In this document: in pieces, positions 43,544-53,469 of the stretch
Layout: every line of letters begins with the position of its first letter
Numbering within the stretch: position 1 is the stretch's first letter
DNA from: Frankia sp. AgB1.9
GTDB taxonomy: Bacteria; Actinomycetota; Actinomycetes; Frankiales; Frankiaceae
Assembly: GCF_016786355.1 (NCBI RefSeq)
Contig: NZ_JADWYX010000031.1
Coordinates: 27,656-91,655 of the forward strand
Reading direction: 5' to 3'
DNA: 64,000 nucleotides
The notes under the pieces: model-generated
Told to the model about the DNA's origin: nothing
Databases searched by the model: none
The model's input: only the letters and a program-made list of their open reading frames with translations
Position numbers and translations under genes: made by a program

Positions 43544-43738
43544 ATGCCCAAGATGAAGCCGCACAGCGGCGCCTCCAAGCGGTTCCGCGTCACCGGCTCT
43601 GGCAAGATCATGCGCCGTCGGGCCAACCGCGCTCACCTGCTCGAGCACAAGACGAGCCGTCGCACCCGTCGACTCAACGACGAGGTCGTGCTCGCCCCCG
43701 CGGACAACCGCCGCATCTCGCGCATGCTGGCTCGCTAG
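43544..43738 (+). CDS. rpmI: 50S ribosomal protein L35
   Basis: Small basic ribosomal protein. [20 protein letters not shown] and [20 protein letters not shown] match the family over all 64 residues. Second gene of the infC-rpmI-rplT operon. The gaps before (139 bp) and after (233 bp) are longer than in many genomes and show no extra gene. Confidence 0.98.
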   Translation: MPKMKPHSGASKRFRVTGSGKIMRRRANRAHLLEHKTSRRTRRLNDEVVLAPADNRRISRMLAR

Positions 43739-43971
43739 ACAGGGCGAGCGAACCCTCGTTTCGAGGCTCTGGGTTAACCGCTCGTCGCGGTGATCCGGCC
43801 CGTTGGGGCTGGGTCGAGCGCGCTGGGCTGATCCTCTCGCCACGCACGGACCGAGCCACCGGCTCTGGTCGCGCGGCGAGTGGGACCGCTAGGTGACCGG
43901 TTGGCTGTTCCGGGTGCTCCCTTCGGAGACCCGGCTGCCGGCCACGAAGAACGTTAGGAGACAGTGCCCTC

Positions 43972-44355
43972 ATGGCACGCGTGAAGCGGGCAGTCAACGC
44001 CCAGAAGAAGCGTCGCACCACCCTTGAGCAGGCGAGCGGCTACCGCGGCCAGCGGTCCAGGCTGTACCGCAAGGCCAAGGAGCAGATGCTCCACTCGATG
44101 AACTACGCCTACCGGGACCGACGCGCCCGCAAGGGCGACTTCCGGCAGCTGTGGATCACCCGCATCAACGCGGCCGCCCGCGCCAACGGCATGACCTACA
44201 ACCGCTTCATCCAGGGTCTGAAGGTCGCGGGCGTAGAGGTCGACCGCAAGATCCTCGCCGACCTGGCGGTCAACGACGCGGCCGCGTTCACCGCGCTCGT
44301 CGAGGTCGCCCGCGCCGCGGTGCCTCCGGTGGCCTCGGAGTCGTCGGCGGCCTGA
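43972..44355 (+). CDS. rplT: 50S ribosomal protein L20
   Basis: Binds 23S rRNA early in assembly. [38 protein letters not shown] and [20 protein letters not shown] are the conserved core; the C-terminus has a short Ala/Val tail. Preceded by TTAGGAGACAG, a good ribosome site. Length 127 is normal. L20 represses this operon in other bacteria; whether it does so here is unknown. Confidence 0.98.
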   Translation: MARVKRAVNAQKKRRTTLEQASGYRGQRSRLYRKAKEQMLHSMNYAYRDRRARKGDFRQLWITRINAAARANGMTYNRFIQGLKVAGVEVDRKILADLAVNDAAAFTALVEVARAAVPPVASESSAA

Positions 44356-44369
44356 CCGCCGCGCCTGCG

Positions 44370-45305
44370 GTGACAGCGTCGTTGAGGGGGCCCCAGCCAC
44401 TGGGGCCCCGGGCAGCCGGTGTCGTGGCGGCCCGGCGGCTGCGTCGCCCCTCGGCCCGGCGGGCCGAGGGGCGCTTTCTCGCCGAGGGTTTCCAGGCCGT
44501 CGAGGCCGCGCTCGCGACCGGCCGGCTCACCGACCTCTTCGTCGGGGAGTCGGCCGCCGCACGGTTCGGCGAGCTCGTGGCGAAGGTGGCCGACACCGGA
44601 GTGCCGGTACGTCCCGTCACCGATCCGGCCGCCGCGGCGCTGTCCGAGACCGTCACCCCACAGGGCCTGGTCGGCGTCGCCACCCTTCCCGCGACGAGGC
44701 TCGCCGATCTCACCAACCTGCGGGGCCGGCCCGCCGGCGAAGCGGGTTGGCCCGCGGGTGGGACAGGACAACTGGGACAGGCTGGCCTGGTCCGCCCGGC
44801 CCTCGTCGCGGTCTGTGTGGCCGCGAACGACCCTGGCAACGCCGGCACCGTCATCCGGACCGCGGACGCGGCCGGCGCGGACGCCGTCATCTTCGCGGGC
44901 GACGGGGTCGACCCCTTCGGTGGCAAGTGCGTCCGCTCCAGCGCCGGCAGCCTTTTCCACCTGCCCGTCGTCACGGAACCGGACCTCGGCGTCGCCGTCG
45001 ACTGGCTGCGCGCCGTGGGCTGCCAGGTGGTCGCGACCTCCGGCCACGGCGCCCGCGACCTCTACGAGGCGGCCGACGCGGGCGAGCTCGATGGCCCGAC
45101 CGGGTGGCTGTTCGGCAACGAGGCACACGGTCTGTCCCCGGATGCACTGGCCGCCGCGGACGCGGTGCTTCGGGTGCCGGTGTACGGTCAGGCCGAGTCG
45201 TTGAATCTTGCGGTCGCGACGGCTCTCTGTCTTTACGCGTCCGCCCGGGCGCGGAGAATGGCCAGATCCGGTACGCACGGCACCGGGGGAGGTGAACGAC
45301 GGTGA
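44370..45305 (+). CDS. SPOUT-family RNA 2'-O-methyltransferase (TrmH/SpoU type)
   Basis: SAM-dependent 2'-O-ribose methyltransferase acting on 23S rRNA or tRNA; the exact site is not predictable. N-terminal substrate-binding part RAEGRFLAEGFQAVEAAL; trefoil-knot motifs VCVAANDPGNAGTVIRTADA, WLFGNEAHGLS and VPVYGQAESLNLAVATALCL. GTG 44370 is chosen, 15 bp after rplT; TTG 44382 is an alternative. An insert of about 20 Gly/Ala/Pro residues precedes the knot domain. It sits where Streptomyces also has a SpoU methylase, and overlaps the histidine kinase gene (GTGA). Confidence 0.92.
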   Translation: MTASLRGPQPLGPRAAGVVAARRLRRPSARRAEGRFLAEGFQAVEAALATGRLTDLFVGESAAARFGELVAKVADTGVPVRPVTDPAAAALSETVTPQGLVGVATLPATRLADLTNLRGRPAGEAGWPAGGTGQLGQAGLVRPALVAVCVAANDPGNAGTVIRTADAAGADAVIFAGDGVDPFGGKCVRSSAGSLFHLPVVTEPDLGVAVDWLRAVGCQVVATSGHGARDLYEAADAGELDGPTGWLFGNEAHGLSPDALAAADAVLRVPVYGQAESLNLAVATALCLYASARARRMARSGTHGTGGGERR

Positions 45306-46525
45306 CGCATACGGTCACCTCGGCGCCCACCCGCGTCGGTGGGCAGGCCGCCGGCCCGCAGGACGTCGCGGGCCCGGCAGGCGAGCCTGACGACGCGGAC
45401 GCCAGCCTCGCGACGGCTGGAGCGCCTGACGCCGCGGCAGCCACCGATTCGTCCGGAGCCCCGGCCGGGTCGGTGACTGCCGCGTCGGCCACGGCGTACG
45501 ACGGTCTCCCCGACGCGGTCGTGCTGACCGACGCCGACGGCGTGGTGCTCGTCTTCAACGCCGCCGCGGCGAACCTCATGGACGTCGACGCGGGATCGGT
45601 CGGCGGCCGGCACGTCACCGAGGTGCTGCCGCTCGTCGACGAGCGGGGCAACGACTGGTGGGAGGCCTCGACCGCGGGCCGGCGGCTGCCGCGCGTCACC
45701 GGCCAGCCGGAGCGACGCCTCACGTATGCCGGCCCGACGCGCGACCACGACTTCAACGTGACGGTGCGCTACACCCGGCAGGCCGGGCGGCTCGTCCAGG
45801 TCGCGCTGTGTCTGCGTGACACGGCCAGCCGGGAGCGCATCGAGCGCAACCGCTCGGACCTCGTGGCCACGGTCGCGCATGAGCTGCGCTCGCCGCTCAC
45901 CAGCGTCAAGGGCTTCACGGCGACGCTGCTCGCCAAGTGGGAGCGGTTCACCGACGAGCAGAAGAAGCTCATGCTCAACACGGTCAACACGGACGCCGAC
46001 CGGGTGACCCGCCTGCTGACCGAGCTGCTCGACGTGTCCCGGATCGACGCCGGCCGCATCCAGCTGCGCAAGCAGATCGCCGACCCCAAGGTCATCCTCA
46101 CCCGGGTGCTGCAGGGCAAGGTCGCCGCCGGTGCCGCCGGCGCGGAGCGGTTCATCGTCCACATCGACGACGAGCTGCCGGAGATGTGGATCGACCCGGA
46201 CAAGATCGAGCAGGTGCTGCACAACCTCGTCGACAACGCTCTGCGACACGGAGCGGGTACCGTGACTGTCGTACTGCGCGGCACGGAGACGGGAGCCGAG
46301 GTGAGCGTGGCCGACGAGGGTGACGGTGTGCCGGAGGCCAACGCGTCCCGGGTCTTCACCAAGTTCTGGCGTGGGGCCAGCCGGGGCAACGGCACCGGGC
46401 TCGGGCTCTACATCGCGAAGGCGCTGATCGAGGCGCACGGCGGCACGATCGTGGTCGGCCGGGCTCCCGGCGGCGGCGCGGAGTTCCGATTTGCCCTGCC
46501 CGCCGGCGCCCCGGTCTTCGGCTGA
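45302..46525 (+). CDS. Soluble PAS-type sensor histidine kinase
   Basis: Autophosphorylating kinase of a two-component system. After a low-complexity N-terminus (1-65) there is a PAS-like domain (about 66-175: LPDAVVLTDADGVVLVFNAA), a HisKA helix with the phospho-acceptor His (TVAHELRSPLTSVKGF), the N box (VLHNLVDNALRHG), G1 (VADEGDGVP) and G2 (GTGLGLYIAKALIEAHGG). No membrane segment, so it senses something cytosolic. No response regulator is adjacent. The same gene position (SpoU methylase - kinase - pheS) is conserved in Streptomyces, suggesting a role tied to growth or translation, but this is not established. Confidence 0.92.
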   Translation: MTHTVTSAPTRVGGQAAGPQDVAGPAGEPDDADASLATAGAPDAAAATDSSGAPAGSVTAASATAYDGLPDAVVLTDADGVVLVFNAAAANLMDVDAGSVGGRHVTEVLPLVDERGNDWWEASTAGRRLPRVTGQPERRLTYAGPTRDHDFNVTVRYTRQAGRLVQVALCLRDTASRERIERNRSDLVATVAHELRSPLTSVKGFTATLLAKWERFTDEQKKLMLNTVNTDADRVTRLLTELLDVSRIDAGRIQLRKQIADPKVILTRVLQGKVAAGAAGAERFIVHIDDELPEMWIDPDKIEQVLHNLVDNALRHGAGTVTVVLRGTETGAEVSVADEGDGVPEANASRVFTKFWRGASRGNGTGLGLYIAKALIEAHGGTIVVGRAPGGGAEFRFALPAGAPVFG

Positions 46526-46749
46526 GCCGAAGCACCGCGAACGCTCCGGCGGGCGAGGCCGAGGAGGCCAAGCCTGGTCGCCGACCTCTGGTTCGGCTTC
46601 CCGAGCGCCTGTGATGTGCTCGCAGACATCCCGGCTGTCCGCTGGCGCGCCCGGCGGGCTTCGCCGAACGACCCGGAACCCTGGTTTCGACCCCTCGACG
46701 TGATGATGCGCGTGCCGCGGGGCCGGCCCACACCCGATCAAAAGGCTGA

Positions 46750-47871
<1,122 letters not shown>

Positions 47872-47875
47872 CGCG

Positions 47876-50389
47876 ATGCTGATCCTGATGTCGTGGCTGC
47901 GGGAGCAGGTCCCTGGCCTGCCGCCCGCCGGGGTGGTCGCCGACGCGTTGATCCGCGCCGGGTTCGAGGTCGAGGGCCTGGAGTCTGTCGGCGGCCTCGG
48001 CGGGGTCGTGGTCGGCGAGGTGCTGGCGATCGACGAGGTCGCGGCCAAGAAGAAGAGCGTTCGCTGGTGCCGGGTCCGGGTGACCGAGGCCGTCGCCGGC
48101 GACCCGGAGTCCGGCGTGCGCGGGATCATCTGCGGCGCCGTCAACTTCGAGGTGGGAGACCGGGTCGCGGTTGCGCTGCCCGGCGCGATGCTGCCGGGCG
48201 GTTTCGAGATCACCGCCCGCAAGACCTATGGGCACGTCTCCGACGGCATGATCTGCTCGGAGCGCGAGCTGGGCATCAGCGACGCCCACGAGGGGATCCT
48301 GGTCCTGCCGCCGGACACGCCGCTGGGCGCGCACGTCGCCGAGCTGCTCGACCTGGCCGACGACGTGCTCGACATCTCGGTCACCCCGGACCGCGGCTAC
48401 GGGCTGTCGGTCCGCGGCATCGCCCGGGAGGCGGCCACGGCCTTCGGCCTGCCCTTCGACGACCCGGGCGCGCCCACCGCCGCGACCGCGGGCGACGGCT
48501 ACCCGGTCACCGTCGAGGACGCCGCCGCCTGCGACCGCTACGTCGCCCGGGTCATCACCGGCGTCGACCCCGCGGCCGTCACTCCGTTGCGCTGGGCCCG
48601 GCGGCTCACGCTGTCCGGCATGCGGCCGATCTCCGCCGCCGTCGACGTGACGAACGTGGTCATGCTCGGCCTCGGGCAGCCGTTGCACGCCTTCGACCGG
48701 GCCAGGCTCACCGGCGGGATCGTCGTGCGGCGGGCAAAGGCGGGGGAGCGGCTGCTGACCCTCGACGGCGTCGACCGGGCGCTCGACCCTGAAGACCTCG
48801 TCATCGCCGACGACTCCGGCCCGATCGCGCTGGCCGGCGTCATGGGCGGGGCGAGCACCGAGATCTCCGCTGCCACCACCGAGATCGTGCTGGAGGCGGC
48901 GCACTTCGACCCGCTCGCGGTCGCCCGCACGGCCCGGCGCCACCGGTTGTTCTCCGAGGCGTCCCGGCGCTTCGAGCGTGGCGTCGACCCGGCGCTCGCG
49001 CCTGCCGCTGCGCAGGAGGCGGTCCGCCTGTTCGGCGAGCTCGCCGGCGGCCAGCCCGCGCCCGGGACCACCGACGTCGACAACCGGCCCGCGCCGGTCA
49101 CGATCCGGTTCCCGTTGTCCGAGCCGACCCGGCTGGGCGGCCGGCTGTACCCGGACGAGGTCGTGCGGACCCGGCTCGCCGACGTCGGCTGCGCGGTCGA
49201 GCCGGCCGGTGACGCGCCGGTCGACGAGGGCGTCGTGGTCGTCACGCCCCCGTCGTGGCGACAGGACCTGACCAGGCCGGCGGACCTCGTCGAGGAGGTC
49301 ATGCGGCTGGAGGGCTTCGACACCATCCCGGTGACGCTGCCGCGGCTGCCCGCCGGCCGGGGGCTCAGCGAGTCCCAGCGGCTGACCCGCGCGATCGCCC
49401 GGTCGCTCGCGTACGAGGGCCTCACCGAGGTGATGACCCTGCCGTTCGTCGGCGCCGGCGTGGCCGACGCGCTCGACCTGCCGGCCGGCGACCGGCGCCG
49501 GGCGGCGGTGCGGATCGCGAACCCGATCGCCGAGGACGCCGCCTACCTGCGTACCAGCCTGCTCCCCGGGCTGTTCGACGCGGCGGTGCGCAACCTGGGC
49601 CGTGGCCAGGCGGACCTGGCGTTGTTCGAGATCGGCCAGGTGTTCCGCGAGCTGCCGACCCCGGCCGAGCCGGTGGCGACGCCGTCGGTGCTCGACCGGC
49701 CGACCGACGACCAGATCGCGGCGCTGAACGCGTCGTTGCCCGAGCAGCCCCGCCGGGTCGCCGGGGTGCTCACCGGCCAGCGCGAGCCCGCCGGGGTGGC
49801 CGGGGGCGTGTTGGCGCCCGGCCGGCCGGCGGACTGGGCCGACGCCGTCGCGGCGGCGCACGCGGTCGCCCGCGCCGTCGGCGTCGAGCTGACCGTCACC
49901 GCCGACGAGCACGCCCCCTGGCACCCGGGCCGGTGCGCGGCGCTGCACGTCGACGGGGAGCTCGCCGGGCACGCGGGCGAGCTGCACCCACGGGTGATCG
50001 CGAACCTCGACCTGCCGGCCCGGACGGTCGCCTTCGAGTTGTCCCCGGACGTCCTGATCGCGGCCGCGCTGCGCCACGGCGCGGCGCCCGCGCCGGTCGT
50101 CTCGCAGTACCCGCCGGCCGACCGGGACGTCGCGCTGGTGGTCGACGCCGCGACCCCGGTCGCCGACGTGTCGACGGCGCTGCGGGACGGCGCGGGCGAC
50201 CTGCTCGAGTCGCTCACCCTGTTCGACGTGTTCGAGGGTGCCCAGGTCGGCGCCGGGCGTCGCTCGCTGGCCTTCGGCCTACGGCTGCGGGCGACGGACC
50301 GCACCCTGACGGCCGACGAGGCGAACGGTGTCCGCGACGCCGCCGTCGCCGAGGCCGGCCGCCGCACCGGCGCCGCCCTGCGGGCCTGA
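47876..50389 (+). CDS. pheT: Phenylalanyl-tRNA synthetase beta subunit
   Basis: Large subunit with editing and tRNA-recognition domains. It has the OB-fold tRNA-binding domain near the N-terminus (VTEAVAGDPESGVRGIICGA), B5 and B3/B4 editing domains, a class II-like core (LTRAIARSLAYEGLTEVMTL, IANPIAEDAAYLRTSLLPGL) and the C-terminal FDX-ACB anticodon-binding domain (VVSQYPPADRDVALVVDAAT). ATG 4 bp after the pheS stop. Length 837 is normal. Convergent with the DUF692 cassette; a hairpin separates them. Confidence 0.98.
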   Translation: MLILMSWLREQVPGLPPAGVVADALIRAGFEVEGLESVGGLGGVVVGEVLAIDEVAAKKKSVRWCRVRVTEAVAGDPESGVRGIICGAVNFEVGDRVAVALPGAMLPGGFEITARKTYGHVSDGMICSERELGISDAHEGILVLPPDTPLGAHVAELLDLADDVLDISVTPDRGYGLSVRGIAREAATAFGLPFDDPGAPTAATAGDGYPVTVEDAAACDRYVARVITGVDPAAVTPLRWARRLTLSGMRPISAAVDVTNVVMLGLGQPLHAFDRARLTGGIVVRRAKAGERLLTLDGVDRALDPEDLVIADDSGPIALAGVMGGASTEISAATTEIVLEAAHFDPLAVARTARRHRLFSEASRRFERGVDPALAPAAAQEAVRLFGELAGGQPAPGTTDVDNRPAPVTIRFPLSEPTRLGGRLYPDEVVRTRLADVGCAVEPAGDAPVDEGVVVVTPPSWRQDLTRPADLVEEVMRLEGFDTIPVTLPRLPAGRGLSESQRLTRAIARSLAYEGLTEVMTLPFVGAGVADALDLPAGDRRRAAVRIANPIAEDAAYLRTSLLPGLFDAAVRNLGRGQADLALFEIGQVFRELPTPAEPVATPSVLDRPTDDQIAALNASLPEQPRRVAGVLTGQREPAGVAGGVLAPGRPADWADAVAAAHAVARAVGVELTVTADEHAPWHPGRCAALHVDGELAGHAGELHPRVIANLDLPARTVAFELSPDVLIAAALRHGAAPAPVVSQYPPADRDVALVVDAATPVADVSTALRDGAGDLLESLTLFDVFEGAQVGAGRRSLAFGLRLRATDRTLTADEANGVRDAAVAEAGRRTGAALRA

Positions 50390-50393
50390 CCCG

Positions 50394-50412
50394 CCGCGCC
50401 AGCCCGGCGCGG
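50394..50412. terminator. Bidirectional hairpin between pheT and the DUF692 cassette
   Basis: CCGCGCC (50394-50400), loop AGCCC, GGCGCGG (50406-50412): perfect 7-bp stem in the 37-bp convergent gap. Confidence 0.55.
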
Positions 50413-50426
50413 GCCAGGCGGGTTGC

Positions 50427-50945
50427 TCAGCGCCTCGGCGAACGCAGCCTCGGCGAACGCAGGATGACCGTCCCCAGGACGGGGGCGCGCAGCGCGACCA
50501 GCGTGCCCCCGTCCGCACGGTCGGCCAGCACGACCAGCCGACGGCGCGCCGCACGGGCGTAGAGCAGCTCACAGCGCGCGTCCAAGCCGAGATCGGCCCG
50601 GCGCGCGTGCCCGAAGGCCAGGCCGTCGGCGTAGGAGCCTTCGGGCGGCCGGCCGGCGGCCCAGGCCACGAAGAGGGCGGCGAAACCAGGCTCGGCCGCG
50701 AGGGCCGGCCACCGGCGGGCGACGTCGCCCCGGCGTTTGTCGAGCAGCGCCTGGCGGCTCGCGTCGAGCGCGCCCCGGTCGAAGCCGGCCGGGTCCGGGC
50801 CACCGGCGACCAGAGCGGCGAGCAACGCCGCCTGACCGGCGGCCAGTCGTGCCCTCGCGGCGGCGAGCCCAGCAGCGTCGGCGGTGCGAGACGCCCCGAG
50901 GTCCTGGTTGCGCGGGCCGCTGGCCGGGTCAGTTCCCCCCGCCAC
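50427..50945 (-). CDS. Likely partner protein of the DUF692 enzyme (SCO6045-like)
   Basis: About 172 residues, no catalytic motif recognised. The region LAAGQAALLAALVAGG, GFDRGALDASRQALLDKRRG, DVARRWPALAAEPGFAALFV and AWAAGRPPEGSYADGLAFG resembles, from memory, Streptomyces proteins encoded beside DUF692 genes and, more loosely, the helical DUF2063/MbnC-type partners needed by MNIO enzymes to bind their peptide. A GTG at 50945 is the only plausible start after the repetitive part of the overlapping gene (17-nt overlap). It is the third gene of a three-gene minus-strand operon. The partner role is inference. Confidence 0.75.
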   Translation of the reverse strand: MAGGTDPASGPRNQDLGASRTADAAGLAAARARLAAGQAALLAALVAGGPDPAGFDRGALDASRQALLDKRRGDVARRWPALAAEPGFAALFVAWAAGRPPEGSYADGLAFGHARRADLGLDARCELLYARAARRRLVVLADRADGGTLVALRAPVLGTVILRSPRLRSPRR

Positions 50946-51228
50946 CGCACCCCCCGCCACCGCACCCACCGCCGCCACAGCTGCCCCCTCCACAGCCGTG
51001 GCCGCCGCCGCCGTGCCCGCCACCACAACCGTGGCCACCGTGCCCGCCATGCCCGTGCCCGGACGCCTCGCCGCCAATGCCGGTCGCTCCGGACACGTCG
51101 GAATCGAAGCCCCGCCGGCCGCTGGGCGCCTGCCGGCCGACGAACACCTGGCGGACCAGCCAGATGGCCAGCGCCGTCCCCACGCACAGGCCCAGGGCGG
51201 CCACGATGACTGCTATCGCCGTGCTCAT
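50929..51228 (-). CDS. Membrane-anchored Gly/Cys/His-rich small protein, candidate MNIO substrate
   Basis: 99 residues. One N-terminal hydrophobic helix (about 4-29: IAVIVAALGLCVGTALAIWL) is followed by a short linker and a tail (about 57-99) with five cysteines and six histidines in glycine: GHGHGGHGGHGCGGG, then HGGGGHGCGGGSC and two GGGGC units, ending GGGGN. Similar tails end actinobacterial TIGR04222-type membrane proteins found beside DUF692 genes, but the TIGR04222 domain itself is missing. The ATG overlaps the DUF692 stop by 4 nt, so the two are co-translated. Cys-rich peptides are the known substrates of MNIO enzymes; that this is one, or that it binds metal, is inferred. Confidence 0.8.
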   Translation of the reverse strand: MSTAIAVIVAALGLCVGTALAIWLVRQVFVGRQAPSGRRGFDSDVSGATGIGGEASGHGHGGHGGHGCGGGHGGGGHGCGGGSCGGGGCGGGGCGGGGN

Positions 51229-52049
51229 GACGCCTGCCTTCGCTGGCTGTTCGCGGCCGCCTGGACGCGGTCGCACTCGGCGTGGAACTCGGTGACGGGT
51301 GGGTAGTCGCCGTCGCGCTCGACCAGGTAGGCCGGCGGATGGCCCGGCGGGAAACGGCGTACGGCCTCGGCGAGCAGCGCCAACTGGTCGGAGCCGACCG
51401 GGTGCAGGTGGGTGTCGTGGTAACGGCCGTCGTGCACGACCCCACCGGCGACGTGCAGGTAGGCGACCCGCTCCCACGGCAGCCGGTCGAAGGTGGCGAC
51501 GGCGTCGAGGCCGTGGTTGATCGTGTCGCCGTGGAAGTTCGCGACGTCGACGAGAAGCAGTGCGTCGGTGCGTTCGACCAGGTCGGCCAGGAAGTCGGCG
51601 GGGGACAGCTCGTCGTCCGGCCAGCGCGCGAGCGCGGCCGGGTTCTCCAGCGCCAGCGGCACCGGAAGCTGGTCGCAGGCGATCCGGACGTTGGCGACGA
51701 GCACGTCCAGCGCGTCCCGGCTGTAGGGGATGGGCAGCAGATGGCCCGCCTCGGTCCCGCCGGCCCGGACGAAGGCCACGTGCTCGCTCACCAGCGGCGA
51801 GCCGAGCGACGCCGCGACGTCGGCCAGCCGGCGCAGCCGGGCCGGGTCCGGCCGCTCGGCGCCGCCGAGCGAGAGCCCGATGCCGTGCGCCACCACCGGT
51901 ACGCCCAGATCCGTCGGCGCCGGACGCATGACCGCGTGCGGTGGCACGTGCTCCGCGATCACCTCGACGAACCCGAGGTCGGCCCGGTCGGCGAGCGCCG
52001 CGGCCAGCTCCGGGCGCCACCCGACCCCGAACCCGGCCACCGTGGTCAT
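51225..52049 (-). CDS. DUF692 / multinuclear non-haem iron oxidase (MNIO) family protein
   Basis: TIM-barrel enzyme of the family that includes MbnB and TglH, which oxidise cysteines of ribosomal peptides using two or three iron ions. Candidate metal ligands are all present: H55 (PVVAHGIGLSLGG), E89/H90 (PLVSEHVAFV), E135 (LALENPAALA), D168 with H173 (LLVDVANFHGD), H199 (VAYLHVAGG), D212/H214 (YHDTHLHPV) and E244 (LVERDGDYP). Length 274 is normal. ATG at 52047-52049. First gene of a three-gene operon with a Gly/Cys/His-rich protein and a possible partner. The chemistry on the actual substrate is unknown. Confidence 0.93.
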   Translation of the reverse strand: MTTVAGFGVGWRPELAAALADRADLGFVEVIAEHVPPHAVMRPAPTDLGVPVVAHGIGLSLGGAERPDPARLRRLADVAASLGSPLVSEHVAFVRAGGTEAGHLLPIPYSRDALDVLVANVRIACDQLPVPLALENPAALARWPDDELSPADFLADLVERTDALLLVDVANFHGDTINHGLDAVATFDRLPWERVAYLHVAGGVVHDGRYHDTHLHPVGSDQLALLAEAVRRFPPGHPPAYLVERDGDYPPVTEFHAECDRVQAAANSQRRQAS

Positions 52050-52210
52050 GCACCAGATCGTGACAGGAACGCGCCTACTCCGCCGCGGAACGTCCCCGAC
52101 TCGACCCGGACCGGACCGCCGATCGCGTTCCGGCCGAACCGCGCGGCGAGCGACGACCGCGGCCAGCCCAGACCAGCTCGGTCGCGAGAGTTCCGGCGCC
52201 GCCTCGGGCG

Positions 52211-53419
52211 TCAGAACGGAGTGAGCACCAGGGTGAGCTGGGTCGGCGCGTGGTCCTCGACGTAGGAGGCCTGCCCGGCGACGTCGTCGAACGCGAAGCC
52301 GTAGGCGTGACCATTGTCGGTCTGCTCGTGCAGGACCCGCGCGTAGTGGTTGGTGACCGGGTCGCCGTAGAAGGTGCTCGGATCGGCGTCGGGCTGCGCG
52401 GCGTCGGTCAGCAGCGTCGACCGGTTGAACCCGGCCCCGAGCACCGCCGCGACCGGCCCGGTGACCCCGTCGTTGGGCGCGGCCAGCGCGCCGTCGCAGA
52501 AGAAGACGTCACGGCTGCTCGGCCGGGCGAACGACGCGACCCCGCCGTCGAAGGTGAGCCTGTCCCCGATCACCGTCCCGGTCACTCGCCGCGCCGCAGC
52601 GTCGACGACGAGCTGACGGGACCGGTAGGCATCCCACACGGTGTTGATGTAGGAGTCGTAGTAGGTCGCGGGGAACAGCCCGGCCTGGATGCCGTGCCCC
52701 GGGGCGATCACCCGGACGTCGTCGACGACCAGCGGGGCGAACGTCGGGTCGGCCCGAAGCGCGGCGAACAGGGCGTCCCGGCCGCCGGGCCTGACCTGGC
52801 CGGTGCTCTGGTCACCGTCGCCGTGCAGCCGCAGCAGGAGCGGGACGCTGAACATGTCGACCATGGTGGTGTTGCAGAACATCCCGGCCGCGTTGTAAGT
52901 GAACTCGGCGAAGTCGTGCAGCACCTCGTAGCCGGGCGCGTCGCGCACCCAGCCGACCGGGTACTGCAGTGCCGGCTTGCCGGCCCCGTCGGCGACGATC
53001 CGGAAGTCGAGCCTGGCCCCGATCGAGACGTAGATCCGCCCGGACATGCCCACCGGGATCGCGGCGACGGTGTCGCCGTCGGCGACCAGCGGGATCGCGA
53101 GGTCAGCGCCGTCCGCGCCGAGGGCGACCGGCGTGACGCTGCCGTCCGCGTGGCCGTAGACCTGCCGCTCGGTGCTCAGGTCGGTGCCGACTATGTAGAA
53201 CCAGATGTCACGGTTGGCGTACCGGTAGGTGTGGTTGACGAGGACCAGCGGCAGCGGCGTGCCGGGCGTATGAGCTGGGATGTCGACCGCTGCCTTGTCG
53301 GTGGCGACCAGGCGCGCCGGGCCTGCCCGGCTGTCGCGGGTGGCGGCGGCGACGCCGGTCACGCAGGCTCCGGCCAGCACGGCGGCGCCGCCGCCCAGCA
53401 GGGTGCGTCGGTTCAGCAT
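52211..53419 (-). CDS. Tat-secreted GH64 beta-1,3-glucanase
   Basis: Extracellular enzyme related to laminaripentaose-producing beta-1,3-glucanases, expected to attack fungal wall glucan. MLNRRTLLGGGAAVLAGACV is a twin-arginine signal, with an AxA-type cleavage region before residue 28. The mature part has IPLVLVNHTYRYANRDIWFY-type N-terminal beta domain, GRIYVSIGARLDFRI, FVEFTYNA-like segment DFAEFTYNAAGMFCNTTMVD and C-terminal TFYGDPVTNHYARVLHEQTD, characteristic of GH64. The start at 53419 is supported by GAGGAG 9 nt upstream; longer frames upstream are not credible. Length 402. It lies 50 bp after the chitinase gene and is probably co-transcribed with it. Confidence 0.88.
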   Translation of the reverse strand: MLNRRTLLGGGAAVLAGACVTGVAAATRDSRAGPARLVATDKAAVDIPAHTPGTPLPLVLVNHTYRYANRDIWFYIVGTDLSTERQVYGHADGSVTPVALGADGADLAIPLVADGDTVAAIPVGMSGRIYVSIGARLDFRIVADGAGKPALQYPVGWVRDAPGYEVLHDFAEFTYNAAGMFCNTTMVDMFSVPLLLRLHGDGDQSTGQVRPGGRDALFAALRADPTFAPLVVDDVRVIAPGHGIQAGLFPATYYDSYINTVWDAYRSRQLVVDAAARRVTGTVIGDRLTFDGGVASFARPSSRDVFFCDGALAAPNDGVTGPVAAVLGAGFNRSTLLTDAAQPDADPSTFYGDPVTNHYARVLHEQTDNGHAYGFAFDDVAGQASYVEDHAPTQLTLVLTPF

Positions 53420-53469
53420 CAGAGATCTCCTCGATGGCGGGACGGTCGCGGCCTCGGCGGTCAGAGTCC

